NCBI RefSeq assembly: GCF_040797425.1
Contig: NZ_JBFNEH010000052.1
Coordinates: 1 to 21,143, forward strand
Reading direction: 5' to 3'
DNA length: 21,143 nt
From: Symbiobacterium sp040797425
Lineage (GTDB): Bacteria > Bacillota > Sulfobacillia > Symbiobacteriales > Symbiobacteriaceae
A program made the position numbers and the translations under genes. A model generated the notes under the pieces. It searched no databases. It was given only the letters and a program-made list of their open reading frames with translations, and had not been told where the DNA came from. Of this stretch, positions 1 to 7,123 are shown piece by piece; within the stretch, counting starts at the first letter, position 1, and each line of letters begins with the position of its first letter.

Positions 1-1214
1 CCTGGCCGTACCCCCCCCACACCCGCGCGGGGCCCGCGACCCGGCGCAGCCAGTTTCCGCAGGTAGTCCACCGAACGGGCGAACTCGGCGATGACGTAGT
101 CCACGTCCTCCTCGGTGTTCTCGTCGCCGAAGGAGAAGCGCAGCGACGACTGGGCCTGATCCCGGCTGCAGCCCACCGCCAGGAGCACGTGGCTGGGCTC
201 CAGCGAGCCCGACGTGCAGGCCGACCCCGACGAGGCGCAGATGCCCGCCATGTCCAGGCGAAGCAACATCGCCTCGCCCTCCACGCCGTCCACCGAGACG
301 TTGGCGTTGCCCGGGTGGCGCAGCTCGGGATGCGCCAAGGGGTCGACGCCGTTGAGCCGCACGCCGTCGATGGCGAGGACGCCCCGCAGGAACCGGTCCC
401 GCATCGCCCGGGCGTGGGCCGTCCGGCGGTCAAGTTCCCGGGCGGCGATCTCCGCCGCCAGGCCGAAGCCGACGATGCCGGGCACGTTCTCCGTGCCCGC
501 CCGCATCTTCCGCTCCTGCCCGCCGCCCACCACGATGCCCCGGCCGAAGCGGAATCCCCGGCGCACATAGAGCGCCCCCACGCCCTTGGGGCCGTAGATC
601 TTGTGGGCGGAGAGGGAGAGCAGGTCGACGCCGAGTCGGTTCACGTCCAGCGGGATGTAGCCTGCCGCCTGGACCGCGTCGGTGTGGAAGATGACGCCCG
701 GGTCCTTCGCTTTGGCCGCGGCGCAGAGGCCGGCGATGTCCTGCACCGTACCGATCTCGTTGTTCACGTACATGATCGAGATGAGCACGGTGGTGGGCCG
801 CATCGCCTCCAGGAGCGCCTCGGGGCGGACGATGCCCGTGCCCGGCTCCACGTCCACCATGGTGACCTCGTAACCCTCGTGCCGCAGCGCCTCGGCGGCC
901 TCCAGCACGGCGTGGTGCTCGAAGGGCGTGATGATCAGGTGGTTGCCCTTGGCCCGGTTGGCCTCCAGGGCCCCCCGGAGGGCCCAGTTGTCCGCCTCGG
1001 TCGCGCCGCTGGTGAAGAAGATCTCCGCCGGCTTGGCCCCGATCAGGGCGGCCACCTGCGCCCGCGCCTCCTCGACGCCCTTGCGCGCCCTGCGGCCGAC
1101 GGCATGGATCGACGAGGGGTTGCCGTAGTACTCGGTCAGGTACTCGTACATGAGCCGGGCCACCTCGGGATGGCACCGGGTGGTCGCGGCGTGGTCACAG
1201 TAGACCTTGCGCAT
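1..1214 (-). CDS. nifS: Cysteine desulfurase (NifS/IscS family), C-terminus cut by window edge
   Basis: PLP enzyme that removes sulfur from L-cysteine and passes it as a persulfide to Fe-S cluster or tRNA thiolation acceptors in the cytoplasm. The ATG at 1214 follows a GAGGAGGGG ribosome binding site. The N-terminus has the family pattern YCDHAATT and YGNPSSIHAVG. The PLP lysine is K205 in SAHKIYGPKG. The catalytic cysteine is C333 in SSGSACTSGSLEPSHVLLA, the group I (NifS/IscS) arrangement, followed by LRFSFGDENTEED. The frame is still open at base 1 after about 404 codons, so the stop lies outside; the last visible stretch is Gly/Pro/Arg-rich and looks like a variable tail. It sits 56 bp downstream of the Rrf2 regulator on the same strand, so cotranscription is likely. 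The family is certain; the dedicated sulfur acceptor is not visible. Confidence 0.95.
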   Translation of the reverse strand, partial: MRKVYCDHAATTRCHPEVARLMYEYLTEYYGNPSSIHAVGRRARKGVEEARAQVAALIGAKPAEIFFTSGATEADNWALRGALEANRAKGNHLIITPFEHHAVLEAAEALRHEGYEVTMVDVEPGTGIVRPEALLEAMRPTTVLISIMYVNNEIGTVQDIAGLCAAAKAKDPGVIFHTDAVQAAGYIPLDVNRLGVDLLSLSAHKIYGPKGVGALYVRRGFRFGRGIVVGGGQERKMRAGTENVPGIVGFGLAAEIAARELDRRTAHARAMRDRFLRGVLAIDGVRLNGVDPLAHPELRHPGNANVSVDGVEGEAMLLRLDMAGICASSGSACTSGSLEPSHVLLAVGCSRDQAQSSLRFSFGDENTEEDVDYVIAEFARSVDYLRKLAAPGRGPRAGVGGVRP

Positions 1215-1270
1215 CGTCCTGCCCCTCCTCGGCCGGGCAGGCCAACAGACCCGCCCCGCTGGCTGCCGCA

Positions 1271-1711
1271 TCAGATGTGGTACATCAGGTTGTCCTGCTC
1301 CGCCAGCGCCTGGTCCACGAGGTCCTGCAGGGTGATGGAGTCGATCACCTTCACGATCGCCTCCGTCACCCGTTCCCATACCCCGTGTACCGGACAGTTC
1401 GCCGCGCAGTCCGGGTCAGGCTCCCCCTCCGTGGCGCAGTCGGTGAACCCCACCGGACCCTCGAGCACCCGGATCACGTCGCCCACGGTGATCTGGCTGG
1501 CCGGGCGGGCCAGCATGTAGCCGCCCTGGGCGCCGCGCATGGCGGTGATCAGACCGGCCCGGCGCAGCGGGGCCGCGAGCTGCTCCAGGTAGTGCTCCGA
1601 AAGCCCCTGCCGCTCGGCGATGGTCTTCAGCGAAACCGGACCCGCACCCTGGTGCATCGCCAGTTCAAACAGCGCCTTCACGCCATATTTGCCCTTGGTC
1701 GAAAGCCTCAA
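1271..1711 (-). CDS. Rrf2-family regulator, IscR-like with Fe-S cysteine set
   Basis: Predicted DNA-binding regulator of Fe-S or cysteine metabolism, 146 aa. The winged-helix part (1-80) has the family signature TKGKYGVKALFELA, a recognition region LSEHYLEQLAAPLRRAGL and the wing RGAQGGYMLARP. C92, C102 and C106, followed by H109 in CPVHGVW, resemble the cluster-binding region of E. coli IscR (three Cys plus a His), although the spacing C-X9-C-X3-C differs. CymR of Bacillus, the other likely relative, lacks this cluster set as far as I recall. I chose the TTG at 1711: a longer frame exists from an ATG at 1807, but a good sigma-A promoter lies inside that extension, so the ATG would be upstream of the transcript. 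Next gene is cysteine desulfurase, a classic regulator-target pair. Confidence 0.88.
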   Translation of the reverse strand: MRLSTKGKYGVKALFELAMHQGAGPVSLKTIAERQGLSEHYLEQLAAPLRRAGLITAMRGAQGGYMLARPASQITVGDVIRVLEGPVGFTDCATEGEPDPDCAANCPVHGVWERVTEAIVKVIDSITLQDLVDQALAEQDNLMYHI

Positions 1712-1754
1712 GTGACCGCCCCCAATTCCGACCAAGTTCGTCAGATACGGTTCC

Positions 1755-1783
1755 AGTGTAGTCCACGCAAATCCGACTGTCAA
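1755..1783 (-). promoter_or_regulatory. Sigma-A promoter of the Rrf2-desulfurase operon
   Basis: Reading the minus strand, TTGACA (1783-1778) is followed by a 17-nt spacer and TACACT (1760-1755). The predicted start of transcription is near 1748, leaving a leader of about 37 nt before the TTG start at 1711. A perfect -35 hexamer with ideal spacing makes this one of the best promoters in the window. Confidence 0.75.
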
Positions 1784-1840
1784 GGGCGGATTACCAGGCG
1801 ACGCCACCCCAGCCCGACCACCCGCATGCGTGGCTGCCCA

Positions 1841-3976
1841 TCACGGCCGCACCGTTGAAAGGCTGACCGTCACCACGCTGCCCGCAGCGACCTTCGTGCC
1901 CGCAGACGGGCTCTGCTCCGCCACGAAACCGGCACCGCCAGCCTGCTTCAGCGAGAGCCCCAGCTCCGCGGCGAGGCGGCTGGCATCGGCCAGCGTGAGC
2001 CCGCGGAAGTCGGGCAGGGTCACCTCCGTCGCATCCAGCGGGGCCAGCGTGAGCTCCACCCCGCTGCCCGCCTCCAACTTGGTGCCGGGAGCCGGGGATT
2101 GCTTCACCACCACCGTCCCCTCGCCGGTCAGCTTCGCCGTGAAGCCCGCGTCCACCAGCCGCTGCACGGCCCACGACTCGGGCAGGAAGCGGGCGTCCGG
2201 CACCGCCACCTTCTCCGGCTCCTGCGCCGGCTTCTCGTCCGCCGGCCGGGCCTCCGGCTGCGGCTGGCTCTCCGGGTCGTCGGGCGGCACGCCCAGGCTG
2301 CGCAGGACCTCGGGCATCAGCTTCGCGAACAGCGGCGCCGCGATGGTGCCGCCGTAGCCCGGGGGCTTCGGCTCGTCGATCAGGACGAACATGGCCACCC
2401 GGGGGTTGCTGGCGGGGGCGAAGCCCAGGAAGTCGCCCAGGCCTCGCTCCTTCTCGACACCGCCCTCGAACTTCTGCGCGGTGCCGGTCTTGCCGCCGGC
2501 GGTGTAGCCGGGCACCTTCGCCTGCCGGTAGGCCTTCTCGATCACGCTCACCATGAGCTCCCGCACCTCGGCCGCAGTCTGCTCGCTGATCACCGTGCGC
2601 ACGGGGTCGGTGGGGGCGGTCCAGACCACGTTGCCGCCGGCGTCGCGCAGCTCGCGCACCAGGTGGGGCCGCACCAGCTTGCCCCCGTTGGCGTAGACCG
2701 CCGCCGCCCGTACCATCTGCAGCGGCGTCACCTCCAGGTGCTGGCCGATGTACATGTTCGCCCAGTCGATTTCACGCTTCTCCTCCCAGTTGGAGAGGCC
2801 GTTGGCGGCGCTCTCGTGGGGGAAGTCGATGCCGGTGGGCTCGGTGAAGCCGAACGCCTGCAGGTACCGCTGGAAGGTCTCGTGCGGGATGCGCTGGCCC
2901 ACCTGGATCAAGCCGACGTTGCTGGAGGTCTGCAGGAGCTCGGCGATGGTCATCAGCCGCGGCTCCAGGGGCACCGCCCGGTCCCAGTTCCAGATGGTCC
3001 AGCCGTCGATCTCCAGCTGGCCGGAGTCGGGAATCAGCGTGTTCAGGTCCAGGAGGCCCTCTTCCAGGGCGATGGCCGTGGTGACGGTCTTGAAGCTCGA
3101 GCCGGGCGGCAGCGGCGTGACGGCCCAGTTGGTCAGCCGCTCGGCGTCCAGCGTGCCGTCCTCCTTCACCCAGGTGGAGCGGTCGTTCAGGTTTGCGCCG
3201 GGGCGCATCGCCATCGCCAGAATCTCGCCGGTGTGCACGTCCATGGCGATGGCCAGGGCGCGCTTGGCGTCCTCTTTCTCAATCACCTCGTCGAGGGCTT
3301 CCTCGAAGACCTGCTGGAGGTAGGCGTCAATGGTCAGAACCGCGGTGAGGCCATCTTCGGCCGGCGTGATGGTCTGGATGGTGCCGACGATGGGCGCGTT
3401 GTCATACGTCAGCTCCGCCCGGATGTAGCCTTCCTTGCCCCGCAGCGCCTCCTCATACTGGGCCTCGATGCCGTAGACGCCCACGCCCTCGGCGTTCAGG
3501 TACCCGATGACCTGGTTGGCCACCTCTCCCTGGGGGTAGACCCGCTTGGAAGTCTCCGTCAGGGCGATGCCGGGCAGCGCCTCGGCCTGGATCTTCTCCG
3601 CCGTCTCCAGATCGATGCCCCTGGCCAGCACCAGGTACTGCGAGTCCTCGTTCTCCCGGAGCTGCTGTTCCAGGCTCGCCGCGTCCACCCCAAGCAGCCG
3701 GGCCAGGACCTCGGCCACGCGCGCGAAGTTACGGGCCTCCATGTGGTAGGGAGAGGCGACCACATCCCGCTGGGGGATGGAGACGGCCAGCGGCCTCCCG
3801 CTCCGGTCCAGCAGGGCGCCGCGGACGGGCGGGTACGACGCCTCCTGCAGGCGGCGGGCCTCCGCCCGCGCCAGCACGTCCTCGGCGTTCATCACCTCGA
3901 ACCAGGCGAGGCGGCCGATCATCGCCAGGAGCGCGGCCACCATCAGGGTCCGCAGCAGCTTGGCCCGTCTGCGCAT
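1841..3976 (-). CDS. Class B penicillin-binding protein with two PASTA domains
   Basis: Membrane-anchored peptidoglycan transpeptidase acting outside the cell, of the PBP2x/PbpB/SpoVD type. A positively charged N-terminus (MRRRAKLLR) leads into one membrane segment at about 7-27, then the PBP dimerisation region and the transpeptidase domain. The three active-site motifs are S293-S-F-K296, S351-S-N353 and K496-T-G-T. Two PASTA domains end the protein, about 590-645 and 652-707, preceded by a Pro/Glu-rich linker. Start: the GTG at 3985 would add three residues, but GGAGGTGA at 3989-3982 sits at ideal distance from the ATG at 3976, so I prefer the ATG (711 aa). It lies just downstream of an unrecognised 208-aa gene and probably shares its transcript. 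FtsL and MraY, the usual division-cluster neighbours, are absent, so a vegetative versus sporulation role cannot be decided from the sequence. Confidence 0.93.
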   Translation of the reverse strand: MRRRAKLLRTLMVAALLAMIGRLAWFEVMNAEDVLARAEARRLQEASYPPVRGALLDRSGRPLAVSIPQRDVVASPYHMEARNFARVAEVLARLLGVDAASLEQQLRENEDSQYLVLARGIDLETAEKIQAEALPGIALTETSKRVYPQGEVANQVIGYLNAEGVGVYGIEAQYEEALRGKEGYIRAELTYDNAPIVGTIQTITPAEDGLTAVLTIDAYLQQVFEEALDEVIEKEDAKRALAIAMDVHTGEILAMAMRPGANLNDRSTWVKEDGTLDAERLTNWAVTPLPPGSSFKTVTTAIALEEGLLDLNTLIPDSGQLEIDGWTIWNWDRAVPLEPRLMTIAELLQTSSNVGLIQVGQRIPHETFQRYLQAFGFTEPTGIDFPHESAANGLSNWEEKREIDWANMYIGQHLEVTPLQMVRAAAVYANGGKLVRPHLVRELRDAGGNVVWTAPTDPVRTVISEQTAAEVRELMVSVIEKAYRQAKVPGYTAGGKTGTAQKFEGGVEKERGLGDFLGFAPASNPRVAMFVLIDEPKPPGYGGTIAAPLFAKLMPEVLRSLGVPPDDPESQPQPEARPADEKPAQEPEKVAVPDARFLPESWAVQRLVDAGFTAKLTGEGTVVVKQSPAPGTKLEAGSGVELTLAPLDATEVTLPDFRGLTLADASRLAAELGLSLKQAGGAGFVAEQSPSAGTKVAAGSVVTVSLSTVRP

Positions 3977-3994
3977 CCGGCTCACCTCCGGCTC

Positions 3995-4621
3995 CTAGGT
4001 CCAGCCGAGCAGCTGCAGGAAGAGGTCCACGCCCTGCTCGAACCGGTGGCGCTGGTCCCGGATCCACCGCCCGTCCTGCAGCTCGGGGAGGGTCATGTAC
4101 CCCTCCCGGGCCTTGAAGCTGAGCATCAGCTCCCGGTCCTCGGCGACGCTGGCGTGAAAGGAGTAGCCGGTGGTGGCGGTGGACCAGTCCCACGTCATGG
4201 CGAAACGGCGGTCCAGAAGCTCCGCATCGGGCGCCCCCCAGGCCGGGGAGAAGGCCTGCGCCACCAGGTTCAGGGGTCGCCCGGGTGCGGCGTCGAACCA
4301 GGCCGTGAAGCCCACCTCCACCAGGTTCAGGCGGAAGACCTCGGCAGTGGACAGGATGAGGGCGGCGAGATGGTGGAGCGCGATCTCGGGCCGCGCCCCG
4401 GTCACCTCCAGCCGGAAGTTGTCCAGCCGGATCAGCAGGTTGGACCCCTCCGTCCCCCGGAGTTCCAGTTCGTTATCGTAAATGTCCGCCTCCAGCCGCT
4501 CCCGCAGGCCCGCAGCCACCAGCTGGCTGCGCACCTGGTCGGCCACGGACCGCAGACGCTCGCGGAGGGAGAACAGTTCCTCAAACTCAACGTAAAGACT
4601 TTGCTCCTGATCGGCCTCCAA
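3995..4621 (-). CDS. Hypothetical protein (208 aa), first gene of the PBP operon
   Basis: I do not recognise this protein. It begins at a TTG (4621) with TGGAGG nine bases upstream, and ends 18 bp before the PBP start. There is no signal peptide or hydrophobic membrane segment. The N-terminal 50 residues are charged and probably helical (FEELFSLRERLRSVADQVRS). A middle part alternates hydrophobic and polar residues as in beta strands (LLIRLDNFRLEVTG). A later segment is rich in aromatic residues (TWDWSTATTGYSFHA). It looks like a soluble cytoplasmic alpha/beta protein. Placement directly before the PBP suggests a link to envelope growth, but that is only context. The high-GC third-position bias matches its neighbours, supporting a real gene. 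Confidence 0.75.
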   Translation of the reverse strand: MEADQEQSLYVEFEELFSLRERLRSVADQVRSQLVAAGLRERLEADIYDNELELRGTEGSNLLIRLDNFRLEVTGARPEIALHHLAALILSTAEVFRLNLVEVGFTAWFDAAPGRPLNLVAQAFSPAWGAPDAELLDRRFAMTWDWSTATTGYSFHASVAEDRELMLSFKAREGYMTLPELQDGRWIRDQRHRFEQGVDLFLQLLGWT

Positions 4622-4643
4622 CTGTTATCGCCTCCATTCCCCT

Positions 4644-4672
4644 ATTCTACCAGACAGCCACCGGCAGTGGCT
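4644..4672 (-). promoter_or_regulatory. Extended -10 promoter with upstream inverted repeat
   Basis: On the minus strand TGG-TAGAAT (4652-4644) is an extended -10 element about 16 nt before the likely leader of the 208-aa gene. No good -35 hexamer is visible. Instead a perfect 6-bp inverted repeat, AGCCAC-cggca-GTGGCT (4656-4672), sits where a -35 would be and could bind an activator or repressor. The operator role is inference. Confidence 0.45.
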
Positions 4673-4758
4673 ACGGCGGCGCCGGACAAGGCGGCGCAGG
4701 AGTTTCGCGCTGGCACACCGAAATACTTTCAAAGTTCAGGAGCAGGGAGGGATGGGTC

Positions 4759-5193
4759 ATGACCAGAGTCCTGCTGGCGACCGACGGTTCCGCCCACAGC
4801 ATCCGAGCCGCGCAGACGCTTCGCGCAATGGCCGAGCGAGATCCCTCCATCCACGTCACTGTCTTCCACGTGGCCCCGCTGCCGGATATCGCCACCACCG
4901 CCGCCACCGGGATGCCGCTGCCCGCGTCGCTGCCGCCCGACAACTGGAGCGAGGTGGCCGCCCGGGCGCTCTCGGTGACGGTCGCGGCCCTGGGCCTGCC
5001 GCCGGAACGGGTGCGCGAGTGCCACGTCGTCGGCATCCCCGGCGAGGCGATTCTGAACGAGGCTAGGCAGGGCCGGTACGACATGATCGTCCTCGGCCGC
5101 CGCGGCCTCTCCCCGCTGAAGGAGCTCTTCCTGGGCAGCGTGAGCCAGGCCGTGCTCCACGCCGCCCCGTGTCCCGTGCTGATTGTGCCGTAA
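4759..5193 (+). CDS. Universal stress protein (UspA family)
   Basis: Single-domain cytoplasmic USP of 144 aa, the usual family length. The Rossmann-like fold starts with RVLLATDGS (Asp9 contacts nucleotide in the family). Near the C-terminus it has the ATP-binding signature G-X2-G-X9-G-S at G113, G116, G126 and S127, so it belongs to the ATP-binding class rather than the non-binding UspA class. The last strand is PCPVLIVP. A GGAGG-like site (ggagggatgggtc) precedes the ATG. It is a monocistronic plus-strand gene, divergent from the PBP operon and convergent with the bacilliredoxin, ending at two hairpins. The specific stress it serves cannot be read from the sequence. Confidence 0.92.
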   Translation: MTRVLLATDGSAHSIRAAQTLRAMAERDPSIHVTVFHVAPLPDIATTAATGMPLPASLPPDNWSEVAARALSVTVAALGLPPERVRECHVVGIPGEAILNEARQGRYDMIVLGRRGLSPLKELFLGSVSQAVLHAAPCPVLIVP

Positions 5194-5206
5194 ACCCGCC
5201 GCCGAA

Positions 5207-5276
5207 CCGGGCGGACCCGCCCGGCAGGCAGACGCGCATGAGCGGACGGCCGCCGCCCCCGGCGCACCGTCCGCTC
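5207..5276. terminator. Two hairpins between convergent usp and bacilliredoxin genes
   Basis: First hairpin: CCGGGCG (5207-5213), loop GACC, CGCCCGG (5218-5224). Second, stronger hairpin: GAGCGGACGG (5240-5249) and its perfect complement CCGTCCGCTC (5267-5276) with a 17-nt loop. No long T tract follows on either strand, as is common in GC-rich genomes. The position between converging stops suggests bidirectional termination. Confidence 0.6.
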
Positions 5277-5303
5277 TCTGATGACCGGCCCTTTCCGCCC
5301 CGG

Positions 5304-5726
5304 CTACGCCTGGGCGTGCCGCACCGCCTCCACAATCCGACGGGCAACGGTCTGCGGGTCGGAGCCCTCGATCTGGCTGCGCGGGATCATGTCGACCGCC
5401 TGGCCGTCCTTCAGGATGGCAAACGAGGGCGAGGAGGGCGGGTACTGCGGGAAGAGGGCGCGCGCCGCGGCCGTGGCCTCCTTGTCCTGGCCTGCGAAGA
5501 CGGTCATCAGGTTGTCGGGCCGGACCTCCTGCAGGGCCAGCGCCGCCGCCGGCCGGGCGATGCCGCCGGCGCAGCCGCAGATCGAGTTGATGGCCAGGAG
5601 CGTCACTCCCTTGGCATTCGGCAGCCGGGCCTCCACTTCCTCCGGCGTCCGCAGTTCCGCGAAGCCCAGGCGGGTCAGTTCCTCCCGCATCGCCTGAACG
5701 TCAGGCATGAACATGTGCAGGTGCAC
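5304..5726 (-). CDS. Bacilliredoxin, BrxA/BrxB (YphP/YqiW) family
   Basis: Thioredoxin-fold disulfide-handling protein of about 140 aa. The family active site C-G-C is at C50-G51-C52 in NSICGCAGGIARPA. Other conserved blocks are VFAGQDKEATAAAR, PPSSPSFAILKDG and IPRSQIEG. In Bacillus these proteins remove bacillithiol from S-bacillithiolated proteins; whether this organism makes bacillithiol cannot be told here. I chose the GTG at 5726 because AAGGGGAG (5739-5732) lies just upstream. A GTG at 5768 in the same frame has no ribosome binding site and lies in a palindromic region. It follows the YwiC-like gene on the same strand, about 80 bp downstream of it. Confidence 0.93.
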   Translation of the reverse strand: MHLHMFMPDVQAMREELTRLGFAELRTPEEVEARLPNAKGVTLLAINSICGCAGGIARPAAALALQEVRPDNLMTVFAGQDKEATAAARALFPQYPPSSPSFAILKDGQAVDMIPRSQIEGSDPQTVARRIVEAVRHAQA

Positions 5727-5738
5727 TTGGCTCTCCCC

Positions 5739-5780
5739 TTCCGTATGAACGCACATTCCTGTGTGCACTTTGAGACGGAA
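5739..5780. promoter_or_regulatory. Imperfect palindrome upstream of bacilliredoxin
   Basis: TTCCGT (5739-5744) and ACGGAA (5775-5780) form outer arms, with an inner pair GCACA (5751-5755) and TGTGC (5762-5766). The element covers the sequence immediately before the gene's ribosome binding site. It could be an operator or an mRNA hairpin controlling translation. No matching regulator is identified. Confidence 0.4.
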
Positions 5781-5806
5781 AGAGAGTGTGCGTCGTTACG
5801 GCGGGG

Positions 5807-6610
5807 CTACAGCGGCACCCGCACCGTCAGCACCACCAGCGGGGCGAAGAGCAGGGTCAGGTAGACCTCCGACATCCCGACGCGGTTCAGGTTCGCCGCC
5901 CCCTCCTGCCGGGCGCGCCAGGCACAGACCACCGCCCACACCAGCGGCGGAAGCAGGGCCAGCGGCAGCAGCGCCGGGACCCAGCCCAGGGCGGCAGCGA
6001 GGATGGCACCGACCACGAAGGCGAAGTGCACGGCGACCGAGAGCCCGTGGAAGAAGCTCCGGCGGCGCTCCCGGCCCATGGTCTTCACCCGGAAGACCGA
6101 GCCGCCGAAGAAGGCGAAGCAGGCGTAGGTGATGGCCCAGCCCGCCGGCGTCACCTGGCCCGACGCGGCCAGGTCGTAGAGCGGGGCGCCCGCCATGAGG
6201 CCGGTGACGGCCAGAAGGCCGGAGAGCAGCGCCCGCTGCTGGGCCCGCAGGGCGAACCCGAAGGCGACGACAAGAGCAAGCGCCAGGGCGCCGGCGAGCG
6301 GCAGCAGGAGCACGGGCCGGCGGAGCACCGCGGGCAGAAGAAGCAGCGCCGCCGCCCCGGCGAAGACGAGCAGCCAGAACCGGGCCACCGGCGCCTCCCC
6401 CCGGGCCATGCCGGCCCGGCCCGATGCGCCCTGGCCCAGCAGCACCTCCAGCGGCCCCCGCGCCGCGTAGGCCAGGAACCAGCCCAGCATCACCTGCACG
6501 CCGCTCCAGCTGGGCCCCAGGGCCAACAGGGAGACCAGCGGCGGCGTGAGGAGCATCGCCCAGGCGCCGTGCTCCCGGGGCAGCAGCGGACGGCCGAATC
6601 GGACCTGCAT
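5807..6610 (-). CDS. YwiC-like integral membrane protein
   Basis: Polytopic membrane protein of 267 aa with about eight hydrophobic segments separated by short Arg-rich loops (for example FRVKTMGRERRR). The N-terminal LPREHGAWAMLLTPPLVSLL is the signature start of the YwiC-like family. No biochemical role is firmly known for the family. Start: an ATG at 6628 exists, but it overlaps the ribosome binding site GGAGG (6623-6619), which is ideally placed for the ATG at 6610. The gene is first in a minus-strand unit followed by bacilliredoxin; a functional link between the two is only suggested by position. Confidence 0.85.
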   Translation of the reverse strand: MQVRFGRPLLPREHGAWAMLLTPPLVSLLALGPSWSGVQVMLGWFLAYAARGPLEVLLGQGASGRAGMARGEAPVARFWLLVFAGAAALLLLPAVLRRPVLLLPLAGALALALVVAFGFALRAQQRALLSGLLAVTGLMAGAPLYDLAASGQVTPAGWAITYACFAFFGGSVFRVKTMGRERRRSFFHGLSVAVHFAFVVGAILAAALGWVPALLPLALLPPLVWAVVCAWRARQEGAANLNRVGMSEVYLTLLFAPLVVLTVRVPL

Positions 6611-6641
6611 GTCCCACACCTCCCCCATGTCGTCAGGGAGA

Positions 6642-6683
6642 AGTATATCATGGACCCGACCGCGTCCCGGTGACGACCGTCAC
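6642..6683 (-). promoter_or_regulatory. Extended -10 promoter of YwiC-like gene plus upstream palindrome
   Basis: TGA-TATACT on the minus strand (6650-6642) is an extended -10 about 30 nt from the start codon. Upstream lies GTGACG-AC-CGTCAC (6670-6683), a 14-bp palindrome with perfect 6-bp arms, where an upstream regulator would bind. The palindrome is also about 80 bp ahead of the plus-strand Hpt gene, so it could act on both directions (inference). Confidence 0.45.
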
Positions 6684-6763
6684 GAACCTGCCGCAAGCAG
6701 GAGATGCCGGACGCAACATGGAACCCCTCTGGGTGACATACGAAAGGAGCGGACTTGTGACTC

Positions 6764-7078
6764 ATGCCCAACATGCCAGAGTACGAAGCGCTCCGGCGAG
6801 AGTACCTGGAGGGCGTCATCGCCCGGGCAGGGGTGCTGCGCGCCGGAATGGAGGCCCTGCGTGAGGGCCGGCCCGTCGACCTGCGGGCCCTCCGGCAGGA
6901 GGTGCACAAGCTGCGCGGGTCGGGCGGCTTCTACGGGTACCGGTCGCTGTCGGAGGCGGCGGGCCGGGCCGAGGACGCGCTCCGTCAGGTGTTGGACGGG
7001 GAGGTTCCCCGCGACGACGGGCAGCTGGCCGACCTCCTGGCCCAGGTGGTCGCCGAGATTGAGGCCGCCGCCAGGTAG
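6764..7078 (+). CDS. Stand-alone Hpt (histidine phosphotransfer) protein
   Basis: A 104-aa, largely helical soluble protein. The core EVHKLRGSGGFYGYRSLSEAA at about 46-66 matches the Hpt motif (H-K-L-R/K-G-S-G), and H48 is the predicted phospho-acceptor. Hpt proteins pass phosphoryl groups between receiver domains in multistep phosphorelays. The next gene, convergent and ending only 46 bp away, is a hybrid histidine kinase with two receivers, and its operon contains a lone receiver protein; these are natural partners. The start is not fully secure: AGGAG at 6745-6749 is 14 bases upstream of the ATG, longer than usual. The second ATG at 6773 would be farther still. Confidence 0.85.
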   Translation: MPNMPEYEALRREYLEGVIARAGVLRAGMEALREGRPVDLRALRQEVHKLRGSGGFYGYRSLSEAAGRAEDALRQVLDGEVPRDDGQLADLLAQVVAEIEAAAR

Positions 7079-7083
7079 AATCC

Positions 7084-7120
7084 GCAAGCCCCCGCCGGCT
7101 TCACGCCGGCGGGGGCTTGC
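7084..7120. terminator. Strong bidirectional hairpin between hpt and kinase genes
   Basis: A perfect 16-bp stem, 7084-7099 paired with 7105-7120, closes a 5-nt loop (TTCAC). It stands between the plus-strand Hpt stop and the minus-strand kinase stop at 7124, so it can end both transcripts. There is little T tract after it on either strand. Confidence 0.8.
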
Positions 7121-7123
7121 TCG

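Noticed and set aside
1784..1840. Possible terminator after the PBP gene (CCAC/GTGG arms near 1820)
   Set aside because: The stem is only four pairs, with no T tract.
2099..4762. An 887-codon open frame on the plus strand
   Set aside because: It runs antisense to the PBP and the 208-aa gene, shows a His/Gly/Leu/Arg-biased composition typical of GC-rich shadow frames, and has no recognisable domain.
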